NCBI GenBank assembly: GCA_005888695.1
Contig: VBBH01000032.1
Location: forward strand, 1-6,177
Source of the DNA: Candidatus Bathyarchaeota archaeon
Lineage (GTDB): Archaea > Thermoproteota > Bathyarchaeia > 40CM-2-53-6
Length of the DNA stretch: 6,177 nucleotides
Direction: 5' to 3'
The translations under genes were made by a program, and so were the position numbers. Below, one piece after another: positions 1 to 5,622 of the stretch (positions are counted from its first letter, which is position 1; the number at the start of each line of letters is the position of its first letter). Below the pieces are notes generated by a model. The model ran no database searches. It saw only the letters and a program-made list of their open reading frames with translations, and was not told where the DNA came from.

Positions 1-408
1 CGGCATAAGTACGTTGATCGTCAGATCCTTCAGTCGGAGGGTAGTAGCAGTATCTGTAATATCGTTTGAAGTTGCGAACAAGTGAACATAAGGTCTCGCA
101 GAAGGGCTGACTCTCTTCTGAATACAATTCACCAATGCCCTCACGACATGATGAAGACTGCGTTCTTCCTCCATTACTTCTGACGTGGTCACCTGCTTGC
201 ATGCCTGAACTATTTCGTTAGCCTGCTCCTTCGTACAAACACGCCAATCCTTGTGAGCTAGTTGTTTGGCCAGCGCGGCTTCTACTGTTAGTTGGTACTT
301 GATGAATGCCCTTTCTGATACGTAGGGATTGAGTCGGTCGAAAACCTCCTTGTCTGCGCCATAGTATCTGTAATCTAGTGGACTGACTGCCCAGAACCGA
401 TCCTTCAT
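1..408 (-). CDS. purB: Adenylosuccinate lyase, N-terminal part (runs off left edge)
   Basis: This is the first 136 codons of a cytosolic adenylosuccinate lyase. The enzyme removes fumarate from SAICAR and from adenylosuccinate in purine (AMP) biosynthesis. The frame is open from an ATG at 408 down to base 1. Seen in the translation: an N-terminal AVSPLDYRYYG segment (residues 7-17) typical of one PurB subgroup, SLHHVVRAL (84-92) at the place of the family's conserved His-containing helix, and YVHLFATSNDITDTA (107-121), which matches the fumarase/aspartase-superfamily block VHxGATSNDIxDTA. Phe111 stands where Gly is usual. The second catalytic region and the signature loop lie outside the window. 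The ATG is chosen because the recognisable homology begins within ten residues of it and a weak purine stretch (AAGGAAAG) lies just upstream. In-frame TTG at 435 is an alternative start. The gene is transcribed divergently from the CHRD gene. Family assignment is confident; the symbol follows from it. Confidence 0.9.
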   Translation of the reverse strand, partial: MKDRFWAVSPLDYRYYGADKEVFDRLNPYVSERAFIKYQLTVEAALAKQLAHKDWRVCTKEQANEIVQACKQVTTSEVMEEERSLHHVVRALVNCIQKRVSPSARPYVHLFATSNDITDTATTLRLKDLTINVLMP

Positions 409-641
409 CTGACTTTCCTTCAGTTTATCCGGCAAGAGAGTCCTCTTACGGATTGTACTGATTTCCTTGTCTTTTGACCTTTTTTCCACTTGCTGCACGA
501 GTTTCCCCTAGTTTGAGCACGCTTTTTCGCTCTTTTGGAGCCCCCGCATTTATGAATTTTGCAGGAATTTGCAAAGCTCATGCCTTGCCACAACACAGTT
601 GCTTCCAAGCTTCTGACAGGGGACCAATGTTGGGAGATTGG

Positions 642-670
642 CTTAGGCAGGACACAATCCAAAGCCTAAG
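642..670. repeat. Inverted repeat / possible hairpin
   Basis: CTTAGGC (642-648) and GCCTAAG (664-670) are perfectly complementary 7-base arms around a 15-base loop. The loop contains a further GGA/TCC pair. A related GGCTTAAG sequence recurs at 764-771, just before the CHRD gene. The element could be an RNA hairpin or a protein-binding site. There is no adjoining T-run, so it does not look like a terminator. Confidence 0.35.
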
Positions 671-732
671 AAGACTCAAGCCCTAAAGGTCATCAGCGTA
701 ACATCCCTATCGGTTGGTCCAAAGCATAGCTA

Positions 733-740
733 TCTAAATA
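733..740 (+). promoter_or_regulatory. Candidate TATA box for the CHRD gene
   Basis: TCTAAATA is the most TATA-like sequence upstream of the CHRD start. If archaeal spacing applies, transcription would start near 763 and give a leader of roughly 35 nt. The same eight bases occur on the minus strand upstream of the Hint-domain gene (5567-5574), which supports it being a promoter element. Confidence 0.4.
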
Positions 741-797
741 TGCACAAAGATTGAACAGCCCAAGGCTTAAGAACTCAACCCGAAACAGCAAGCGAGA

Positions 798-1301
798 ATG
801 ACCATGAAACTAAACAAGACAACGATTCTAGCACTCCTGCTCCTCGCCGTCACCCTAGCAACTCCGGTCATGGCAGCTAAACAGCATACGAACTATCGAG
901 CAATTCTTCGAGGCTCGAACCAGAATCCCCCTGTAGAGACGAATGCACACGGCGTCTTCATTGCAACGCTCAGCTCCGACGGCAAAAGCCTCACCTTCAA
1001 ACTAATAGTGGCAAACATGGAGAACGTGACAATGGCACACATTCACATAGGAGACTCAGCCACGAACGGACCTGTTGTCGTCTTCCTCTTCCACAGCGAG
1101 ACGCCCGTAGCACGTCAAGACGGTATACTCTCGCAAGGCACTGTCACCGCGTCAGACTTCAAAGGTCCACTTATGGGCCAAGCCTTCAGTGCACTCATCA
1201 ACGCGATCATGAACGGAGACGCCTACGTCAACGTCCACTCAACACAGCATCCAGCCGGGGAGATCCGAGGACAAGTCATCATCGCTGGAAAGACGAACTA
1301 A
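798..1301 (+). CDS. Secreted CHRD-domain protein
   Basis: This encodes a 167-residue exported protein made almost entirely of one CHRD domain, the immunoglobulin-like beta domain first described in chordin and widespread in archaeal and bacterial secreted proteins of unknown biochemical role. Residues 1-26 are a signal peptide: Lys4 and Lys7, a leucine/alanine core at 9-20, and a VMA cleavage site before Ala27. The mature part shows the family hallmarks: NYRAILRGSNQNPPVET (32-48), AHIHIGDSATNGPVV (80-94) with paired histidines 81 and 83, and YVNVHSTQHPAGEIRGQV (143-160). The histidines could bind metal, but this is not established. The protein ends directly after the domain with no anchor, so it is likely released or retained loosely outside the membrane. 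The start is ATG 798 or ATG 804 two codons on; neither has a clear ribosome-binding site and both keep the signal peptide. It stands 79 nt before the peptidase gene and need not share a transcript with it. Confidence 0.88.
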   Translation: MTMKLNKTTILALLLLAVTLATPVMAAKQHTNYRAILRGSNQNPPVETNAHGVFIATLSSDGKSLTFKLIVANMENVTMAHIHIGDSATNGPVVVFLFHSETPVARQDGILSQGTVTASDFKGPLMGQAFSALINAIMNGDAYVNVHSTQHPAGEIRGQVIIAGKTN

Positions 1302-1337
1302 TCCAGCGAAGGCAACCCTGCCGATCTGCTCCGAATG

Positions 1338-1352
1338 CTTCTTATTCACGAG
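1338..1352 (+). promoter_or_regulatory. Candidate promoter element before the DUF885-type gene
   Basis: CTTCTTATTCACGAG lies in the 79-nt gap after the CHRD gene, with its TTAT core about 37 nt before the TTG start at 1381. Nearly the same sequence (CTTCTTATCACGGG, one base shorter) precedes the next gene at 3052-3065. The repetition before two consecutive starts suggests a promoter or a shared regulator site. It is only weakly TATA-like. Confidence 0.3.
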
Positions 1353-1380
1353 ACCCCTATTCTGCAATGGTCAGCTTTAG

Positions 1381-3015
1381 TTGATAAGTCAAGTTTCTCC
1401 TTTAGAAACACTGGAAAACCTGGAGGACGCGGTCCTCGGCCATATCTTCAATATGAGTCCGCGCTACGCGGTCTTCCTCGGACTCCATGAATATGACGGG
1501 CTGCTTCCCGACTACTCTATCTCCAACCTGAAATCCTGGGTTGAAAAAGCCCAAGAGCTGAAGAACCGGCTCGGAAGAAAAGACACGGCCTCCTTTGGTT
1601 CAAGAGGAAAGCTTGATCTCCTCTGTATGGAATTGCTCCTAGAAGATGGGCTGTTCGAAATCACCGAACTAGAATCACACGCGACACGACCAGTAGGATA
1701 CGCCTACCAGTTGGGCGTGACTCCCTACATATCGAAGGAATACGCTCCGGTCGAAGAACGTATCCAAGCCGTCAACCGACACCTCGCAAACATACCAACC
1801 TTCCTCAGCCAAGCCGAGGAAAACCTGAACCGAACGCTCGCCGAACCATTCGTCAAAATATCCAGTATGATGTTGCAAGGCACGATCCAAGAGTTCACCA
1901 AGGACGCTTCCATGGAAGCAGCCAAGTCGTCCTATTCCACACGTGATGAATTCGAGAAGCTGCGCGGAGTAGCGACGGAGGCTATCAATAACTTTCTCAC
2001 CGCGTTGAAAGAGAAGCATACGACCAACATGGACTTTGCAATGGGCAGAGCAAAGTTCCAGAAGCTACTCTGGGCCAGCGATAGGATTAGCGACAGCGTC
2101 GAGGAAGTCCTAAGCCTCGGAACCAACGACCTAGGATCAAACCTCGGAATGCTCGATGAGACAGTGAAAAAAATGGGAGCAGCTTCCATAACCGAAGCCT
2201 TCGACCAAGTGAGGAGGAATCATCCCTCAGCCGAGAGCCTGATCCCAGACACAGCCGCGACCCTCGACGGTCTCGAGAAATTCATTCGCGAGAAGGACAT
2301 AGTCAGCATTCCACTCGATACAAAGTGTAAGGTCGTTCCGACTCCTCCGCCTATGCGGTCATTCGCTTCTGCTGCGATGAATTTTCCGGGACCCTTCGAG
2401 AAGGCGGATGTTGAGGGACACTATTACGTGACACCTACGGAGGATGATTGGGACGATGAGAAAAAGGAGGAGTGGCTGCGCTACCTCAACTATTCCAGTC
2501 TCAAGAACATTTCAGCCCATGAAGTATACCCGGGACACTTCGTGCACGGATTGCACGTGAAAGCGTTCGCCAAGACAAAGACAGGAAAGACCTACTTCAA
2601 CTACGGCTTTACAGAGGGCTGGGCTCACTACACTGAGGAGATGATGCTTGAAGAGGGATACGGCAATGGTGATCCTGCACTACGCCTCGTCCAGCTAGAA
2701 GATGCCCTCTTGAGAGATTGCAGGTTCATTGTATCTTTCAAGATGCATACTCAAGGTATGAGCCTCGAAGATGCGAAAAAGTATATCATGGAAAACGCCA
2801 AACTCGAAGAGCTTCCCGCAGAGAGAGAAGCCATACGCGGGACCTTCGACCATGGATACTACAGTTACACGCTCGTCCATCTGGAATGCTCGATAGCCTC
2901 GTTCTCTCCTAACCGGAAGAGAACCCGGAACCCTGAACAAATCCATCCACTCCTCCCTCATGGAGTAAACGGTCAAAAGCCCGATTCCACACACCTTCCC
3001 CCCTCACGGGAATGA
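1381..3015 (+). CDS. DUF885-type zinc peptidase-like protein with a probably frameshifted C-terminus
   Basis: This encodes a 544-residue cytosolic protein (no signal peptide or membrane segment) of the DUF885 family, predicted metallopeptidases related in fold to thermolysin-like/M3-type zincins. The N-terminus has the family's opening: LEDAVLGHIFNMSPRYAVFLGLHEYDG (residues 14-40, split here as LEDAVLGHIF, NMSPRYAVFL and GLHEYDG). The zinc-binding motif HEVYPGH is at 380-386, with predicted ligands His380 and His386 and catalytic Glu381. EGWAHYTEE at 412-420 supplies the family's downstream acidic ligand region. The substrate is unknown. The TTG at 1381 is chosen because an in-frame TAG sits immediately upstream and homology begins before the first ATG. 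From about residue 499 the frame reads proline/arginine-rich sequence unlike the family, while the expected tail is visible in the other two frames, so this may be a recently damaged gene or contain assembly errors. The core is intact; function of the product is uncertain. Confidence 0.82.
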   Translation: MISQVSPLETLENLEDAVLGHIFNMSPRYAVFLGLHEYDGLLPDYSISNLKSWVEKAQELKNRLGRKDTASFGSRGKLDLLCMELLLEDGLFEITELESHATRPVGYAYQLGVTPYISKEYAPVEERIQAVNRHLANIPTFLSQAEENLNRTLAEPFVKISSMMLQGTIQEFTKDASMEAAKSSYSTRDEFEKLRGVATEAINNFLTALKEKHTTNMDFAMGRAKFQKLLWASDRISDSVEEVLSLGTNDLGSNLGMLDETVKKMGAASITEAFDQVRRNHPSAESLIPDTAATLDGLEKFIREKDIVSIPLDTKCKVVPTPPPMRSFASAAMNFPGPFEKADVEGHYYVTPTEDDWDDEKKEEWLRYLNYSSLKNISAHEVYPGHFVHGLHVKAFAKTKTGKTYFNYGFTEGWAHYTEEMMLEEGYGNGDPALRLVQLEDALLRDCRFIVSFKMHTQGMSLEDAKKYIMENAKLEELPAEREAIRGTFDHGYYSYTLVHLECSIASFSPNRKRTRNPEQIHPLLPHGVNGQKPDSTHLPPSRE

Positions 3016-3051
3016 AAGCTCAAGACGTGAGAGAATAATCAGCCAGCAAAC

Positions 3052-3065
3052 CTTCTTATCACGGG
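3052..3065 (+). promoter_or_regulatory. Candidate promoter element before the DUF2795-like gene
   Basis: CTTCTTATCACGGG has its TTAT core about 28 nt before the ATG at 3086, a spacing that would give a nearly leaderless transcript. It matches the sequence at 1338-1352 apart from one inserted base and one substitution. Evidence is the similarity and position only. Confidence 0.3.
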
Positions 3066-3085
3066 TATCCTCAGTTCGCGGTTTC

Positions 3086-3283
3086 ATGAGTAACCTCAAA
3101 TCCGAACTAGAACACATCAAGCACCACATCAAGTACCCGGCCAACAAGACTCAGGTGGTTGCGGCGTGCAACAACATGAGCGACGTTCCAACTGCTGACA
3201 AGGAATTCGTCTCAAAGTCGCTGCCCGAGTCTAATTTCAAGGGCCCAGAAGACGTCGTCCGAGCCCTTCTCACTAAGGTCTAA
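3086..3283 (+). CDS. Small DUF2795-like protein
   Basis: This encodes a 65-residue soluble protein. The pattern fits the DUF2795 family: an amphipathic start followed by IKYPANKTQVVAAC (residues 15-28), matching the family's hydrophobic-YPAsKxxLVxxA block, then FVSKSLPESNFKGPEDVVRAL (41-61, written here only as its key parts: SLPES at 44-48, then PEDVVRAL at 54-61), matching LPDrxYxspaDVxxAL. DUF2795 proteins are small helical proteins of unknown function found in actinobacteria and archaea. Cys28 is the only cysteine. ATG 3086 is the only sensible start; no Shine-Dalgarno sequence precedes it, and a promoter-like CTTCTTAT is at the right distance for a short leader. It lies 70 nt after the peptidase gene and is followed by a T-run, so it may form its own transcript. 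Family assignment rests on pattern recognition and is moderately confident. Confidence 0.75.
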   Translation: MSNLKSELEHIKHHIKYPANKTQVVAACNNMSDVPTADKEFVSKSLPESNFKGPEDVVRALLTKV

Positions 3284-3303
3284 CGTTACTCTCCCACTTC
3301 CAT

Positions 3304-3314
3304 CTTTTTTATTT
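3304..3314 (+). terminator. T-run terminator after the DUF2795-like gene
   Basis: CTTTTTTATTT begins 20 nt after the stop codon at 3283. Archaeal RNA polymerase commonly terminates at oligo-T tracts without a required hairpin, and no stem precedes this one. It lies between convergent genes, where a terminator is expected. Confidence 0.5.
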
Positions 3315-3354
3315 CCGCAGAATCGTAGCGAGTAGTCTGCATTACAGAAATCTG

Positions 3355-3392
3355 GGCAGCCACCAATCTTCAAGATCCCCTGCTGGGCTGCC
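3355..3392. repeat. Nested inverted repeat between convergent genes
   Basis: GGCAGCC (3355-3361) pairs with GGCTGCC (3386-3392), and inside the 24-nt loop ATCTT-C-AAGAT (3366-3376) forms a second perfect hairpin. It lies just after the methyltransferase stop codon on the minus strand, so it could protect or terminate that transcript. No T-run follows it on the minus strand, so a terminator role is weak. Confidence 0.3.
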
Positions 3393-3402
3393 ATAGAAAT
3401 AG

Positions 3403-4152
3403 CTATTTCTCGGCAATGATGAGAAATCGGCTTTCCGTCACAACCAGCCCGTCGTCCGTGAGACACTCCGATTCTAGAGCTAGCAGTGCGTCCAAGTCAC
3501 GTTCAGGCGAGAATCTTGGAAACGACCAAGGCGATATAGCCAATAGAAAGACAATTTCGCCCAGATCACGATACGCCACCTTGTGGTCATGTTGATCTTT
3601 CCGAATTATCCTGAGACCGGCCGCCTCGAATCCTTGGACGTAATCTCCATACAAGTCGCCAAAATCTGTCATCATCGGGAAAAAACTTCTCAACTCGCTC
3701 CAATTGTCCCTTCCCACCTGTTGGGTAACAACATGGCCACCTACAGAAAGCACGCGAGCAACCTCCCGCGGCTCCAACTCCTCATGTCGATTGATGACAA
3801 GATCGAAAGCAGACTCTACGAACGGTAACAGTAAACTCCTGCATCTGACTATCTCTACACCGAGAGGAGCCAAGCGCTTCTTAGCGATTGGAGCGTTTAC
3901 ATTCCATTCTTCTGTTGCAGTCGTCCTAGCGGGGAGTGCTTCGCGTATTCGAGCTAGAAGCTCTCCTCCACCGGTCCCCATGTCCAACGCGTCTCTTTTC
4001 CCGAGCCCATATTGGCGGACAATGGTTTCATAGTCCCATGCTGGAGCAGGCTCGATCAATCTTGGCCTCACTTTACTCAAGTCCCAACCGGAAAAGTCTC
4101 GAGCACGCTCGAACCAAGGTTTCAGCCTAGCCAATTCCTGGGCTGGATTCAT
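3403..4152 (-). CDS. Class I SAM-dependent methyltransferase
   Basis: This encodes a 249-residue soluble Rossmann-fold methyltransferase (Methyltransf_11 type). Motif I is ALDMGTGGGELL (residues 55-66), the glycine loop that holds S-adenosylmethionine. The acidic end of strand 2 is at Glu81/Glu82 (ATEEWN). FDLVINRHEELEPREVARVL (116-135) gives the motif II/post-II region, and VGGHVVTQQVG (137-147) the motif III strand. The C-terminal part, with YRDLGEIVFLLAISPWSFP (194-212) and a final SRFLIIAEK strand, matches a subfamily common in bacilli and other bacteria whose substrate is not known to me. The ATG at 4152 is preferred because AAGGAG lies 12 nt before it, one of the few clear Shine-Dalgarno matches here, and the homologous part begins near it. 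An in-frame GTG at 4176 would add eight residues but would put that AAGGAG inside the gene. The gene is monocistronic in appearance: 244 nt separate it from the Hint gene, and it converges on the DUF2795-like gene. Confidence 0.87.
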   Translation of the reverse strand: MNPAQELARLKPWFERARDFSGWDLSKVRPRLIEPAPAWDYETIVRQYGLGKRDALDMGTGGGELLARIREALPARTTATEEWNVNAPIAKKRLAPLGVEIVRCRSLLLPFVESAFDLVINRHEELEPREVARVLSVGGHVVTQQVGRDNWSELRSFFPMMTDFGDLYGDYVQGFEAAGLRIIRKDQHDHKVAYRDLGEIVFLLAISPWSFPRFSPERDLDALLALESECLTDDGLVVTESRFLIIAEK

Positions 4153-4165
4153 CGCTTCGCAAGTC

Positions 4166-4171
4166 TCCTTA
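4166..4171 (-). promoter_or_regulatory. Ribosome-binding site that favours the ATG start of the methyltransferase
   Basis: On the minus strand AAGGAG precedes the ATG at 4152 by 12-13 nt. This spacing is slightly long but usable. The same bases would be codons 3-4 if the upstream GTG at 4176 were used, so the site argues for the shorter protein. Confidence 0.45.
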
Positions 4172-4396
4172 GGCACGCGAACAAGACCCTATTGTCGCCC
4201 CGAAAAAACTGGGATCGCTACATCAGTTTCAATTTTGCGATTGCAGACTCCCAATCCGGGTCCATTCTTCAGCGAACAGCAGGAATTGAAGTAATCACTA
4301 GTATCTCAGAGAAATAGTAATTGTCATGATCTTAGCTTGCGCTTTCGAGCCGATAAGCCATTACTCCTCTGAAGTAACGTACCACTCCAGTCTCAA

Positions 4397-5536
4397 CTAC
4401 CCATCGGACAATGGAATCGTACTTCCCAATAGGATTCCATTAGCCCAGTAAAATCCAGTACCACCGCTCGGCAACAAGTCATAGGTATAGGCTTGACCGT
4501 AAAGGACGAGTTCAGCAGTCTTCACGATCGAATGATCGAGCGAGTCTCCAGTCTTGAGCTGACCTATCGTTCTGCCATCAGTCGTCGGGTGACCTATCGA
4601 AGCGTACAATTGTCTTCCATCCCACAAAACGACATGAACAATCATGTCGAGAGGAGGCACCAGGGCTCGTCTGACCTCCAGAGTTGTTCCCACCACTCGA
4701 TTCCCGGACCTGTCCAAGGTCCAGACCAGAGTCCCTACCTCGACGGTTTTCACGTTAACCTGGCCTACTGGAGTATCGATCACAGTATCGCCTGAAAGGC
4801 AAATCGGACAACCAGCGGTCGTCCTTGTCGTCTGTGTTGCTCTAAATCTTACAACCTGATCTCTGAAATCAATGCCTTCGACTATTTCGGATTGACCAGC
4901 ACAGTGGATTCCAATATCGTCTCCAATTTGGATCGTCTTCGGGTGAAAGAAGCAGCACAACGGGTACGGATTAGTAATGTTCCCCTGAACACTAGTCGAG
5001 CCAATCGTCAGAATCAAGAATGTTCCGGCGACAAAGTCTCCGACCGTCGCAATTTCCGTCCGAACATCAGGTATCTTCCCGGCCGTGACAATCGTATCCA
5101 GTGTTACGTAAGAGATCTGAAGCCAAACAATCGTACCATAATCTGCTGAGCTAATAGCGACCTTAGTCAATGGTACATTCGAGATTACCAAGTATACCGA
5201 GATTCCATTATTCGACGAGACTGGCAATCCGGCAAGATCATACACCGACACAGGCCGATTCTCCGGAGACATGCAGATCGGAGCGAGACCCAAGTCGAAC
5301 TTTACGGGAGAGAAGCCGTTGGGACAGCTCGAAACACAGTGATGATTCGCGAGGGACAGTCCTGTCCCGCACCTGAGCTGGACGTTTGGATGGTTCCAAG
5401 CGTCAGGAGACCACGGAAAGGGAGAGAATGAAACGAGGGAGCTTCCGGTCAGAAACGATGTAAATGCAAGGCTAATGACGAGTACAAACGCGACGAGAGT
5501 TGACCCTATAGAGGGCTGTCCGAGGCTAGCTCGCAA
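4397..5536 (-). CDS. Exported protein with C-terminal Hint (hedgehog/intein-type) autoprocessing domain
   Basis: This encodes 379 residues. Residues 12-34 are a hydrophobic export signal or membrane anchor. Residues ~45-240 are an unrecognised extracytoplasmic domain with cysteines at 56, 67, 71, 88, 194, 195 and 212. Residues 243-374 are a Hint domain: CPICLSGDTVIDTPVG (243-258) is block A with predicted nucleophile Cys246; LYASIGHPTTDGR (310-322) is the TxxH-like block with His316; AYTYDLLPSGGTGFYWANG (349-367) is block F. The final block reads ILLGSTI where inteins have His-Asn, so splicing is not expected. Instead, thioester formation at Cys246 could release the N-terminal domain or transfer it to a nucleophile, as in hedgehog-type domains. 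Only nine residues follow the domain. TTG 5536 is the only possible start: an in-frame TAA lies three codons upstream and no other start codon occurs before the hydrophobic segment. A TATA-like box at 5567-5574 and a palindrome at 5585-5599 suggest its own regulated promoter. The domain call is confident; the role is not known. Confidence 0.85.
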   Translation of the reverse strand: MRASLGQPSIGSTLVAFVLVISLAFTSFLTGSSLVSFSPFPWSPDAWNHPNVQLRCGTGLSLANHHCVSSCPNGFSPVKFDLGLAPICMSPENRPVSVYDLAGLPVSSNNGISVYLVISNVPLTKVAISSADYGTIVWLQISYVTLDTIVTAGKIPDVRTEIATVGDFVAGTFLILTIGSTSVQGNITNPYPLCCFFHPKTIQIGDDIGIHCAGQSEIVEGIDFRDQVVRFRATQTTRTTAGCPICLSGDTVIDTPVGQVNVKTVEVGTLVWTLDRSGNRVVGTTLEVRRALVPPLDMIVHVVLWDGRQLYASIGHPTTDGRTIGQLKTGDSLDHSIVKTAELVLYGQAYTYDLLPSGGTGFYWANGILLGSTIPLSDG

Positions 5537-5566
5537 ACCCGATTATACTATATTGCGTCCGCGTCT

Positions 5567-5574
5567 TATTTAGA
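5567..5574 (-). promoter_or_regulatory. Candidate TATA box for the Hint-domain gene
   Basis: On the minus strand TCTAAATA ends 30 nt before the TTG start, so transcription would begin about 8 nt before the start codon. A second AT-rich stretch, TATAGTATAAT (5543-5553), is too close to the start codon to serve a transcript that includes it. TCTAAATA is identical to the element before the CHRD gene. Confidence 0.45.
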
Positions 5575-5584
5575 GCCACAGACC

Positions 5585-5599
5585 AGAACAGGCTGTTCT
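5585..5599. promoter_or_regulatory. Palindromic candidate operator upstream of the Hint-domain gene
   Basis: AGAACAGGCTGTTCT is a perfect 7+1+7 palindrome located 10 nt upstream of the candidate TATA box on the minus strand. That is where archaeal activators, or repressors acting on TBP/TFB recruitment, often bind. It also lies 23 nt after the stop codon of the neighbouring gene and could form a hairpin in that transcript, but no T-run follows. Confidence 0.45.
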
Positions 5600-5622
5600 C
5601 CAAACTGAACTCCCCTCCAGGC

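Larger units (their letters stand above)
409..797. other. Divergent intergenic region without a convincing gene
   Basis: These 389 bases separate purB (minus) from the CHRD gene (plus). Both strands carry open frames of 70-80 codons (about 420-662 minus, 474-686 plus), but neither translation has recognisable domains and they overlap each other, so I do not call them genes. Structure that can be seen: a 7-bp inverted repeat at 642-648/664-670, an imperfect direct repeat at 659-683 and 759-781, several T-rich tracts at 480-540 on the plus strand, and a TATA-like box at 733-740. It probably holds promoters for both flanking genes. A small structured RNA is possible but unproven. Confidence 0.55.

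Noticed and set aside
474..686. 70-codon plus-strand open frame between purB and the CHRD gene
   Set aside because: No domain, low-complexity serine/phenylalanine start, and it overlaps an equally long minus-strand frame; both look like chance openings.
409..797. Possible tRNA in the long intergenic region
   Set aside because: No T-arm GTTCRAnnC sequence with matching acceptor and anticodon stems was found on either strand.
4012..4317. 101-codon plus-strand frame across the methyltransferase start and upstream gap
   Set aside because: Mostly antisense to the methyltransferase, which has clear SAM-binding motifs; the translation shows nothing recognisable.
4332..4361. GGAGTA followed by ATG on the minus strand after the Hint gene, suggesting a small gene
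   Set aside because: The frame closes after nine codons.
4361..4377. TTACT/AGTAA inverted repeat as a terminator for the Hint gene
   Set aside because: Only five A/T-rich pairs with a 7-nt loop and no T-run after it on the minus strand.
4661..4811. Hint region considered as a full splicing intein inserted in a host protein
   Set aside because: The C-terminal His-Asn is missing, only nine residues follow the domain, and there is no homing endonuclease or C-extein.
5543..5553. TATAGTATAAT (minus strand) as the TATA box of the Hint gene
   Set aside because: With normal archaeal spacing transcription would begin downstream of the TTG, and no alternative start codon precedes the signal segment.
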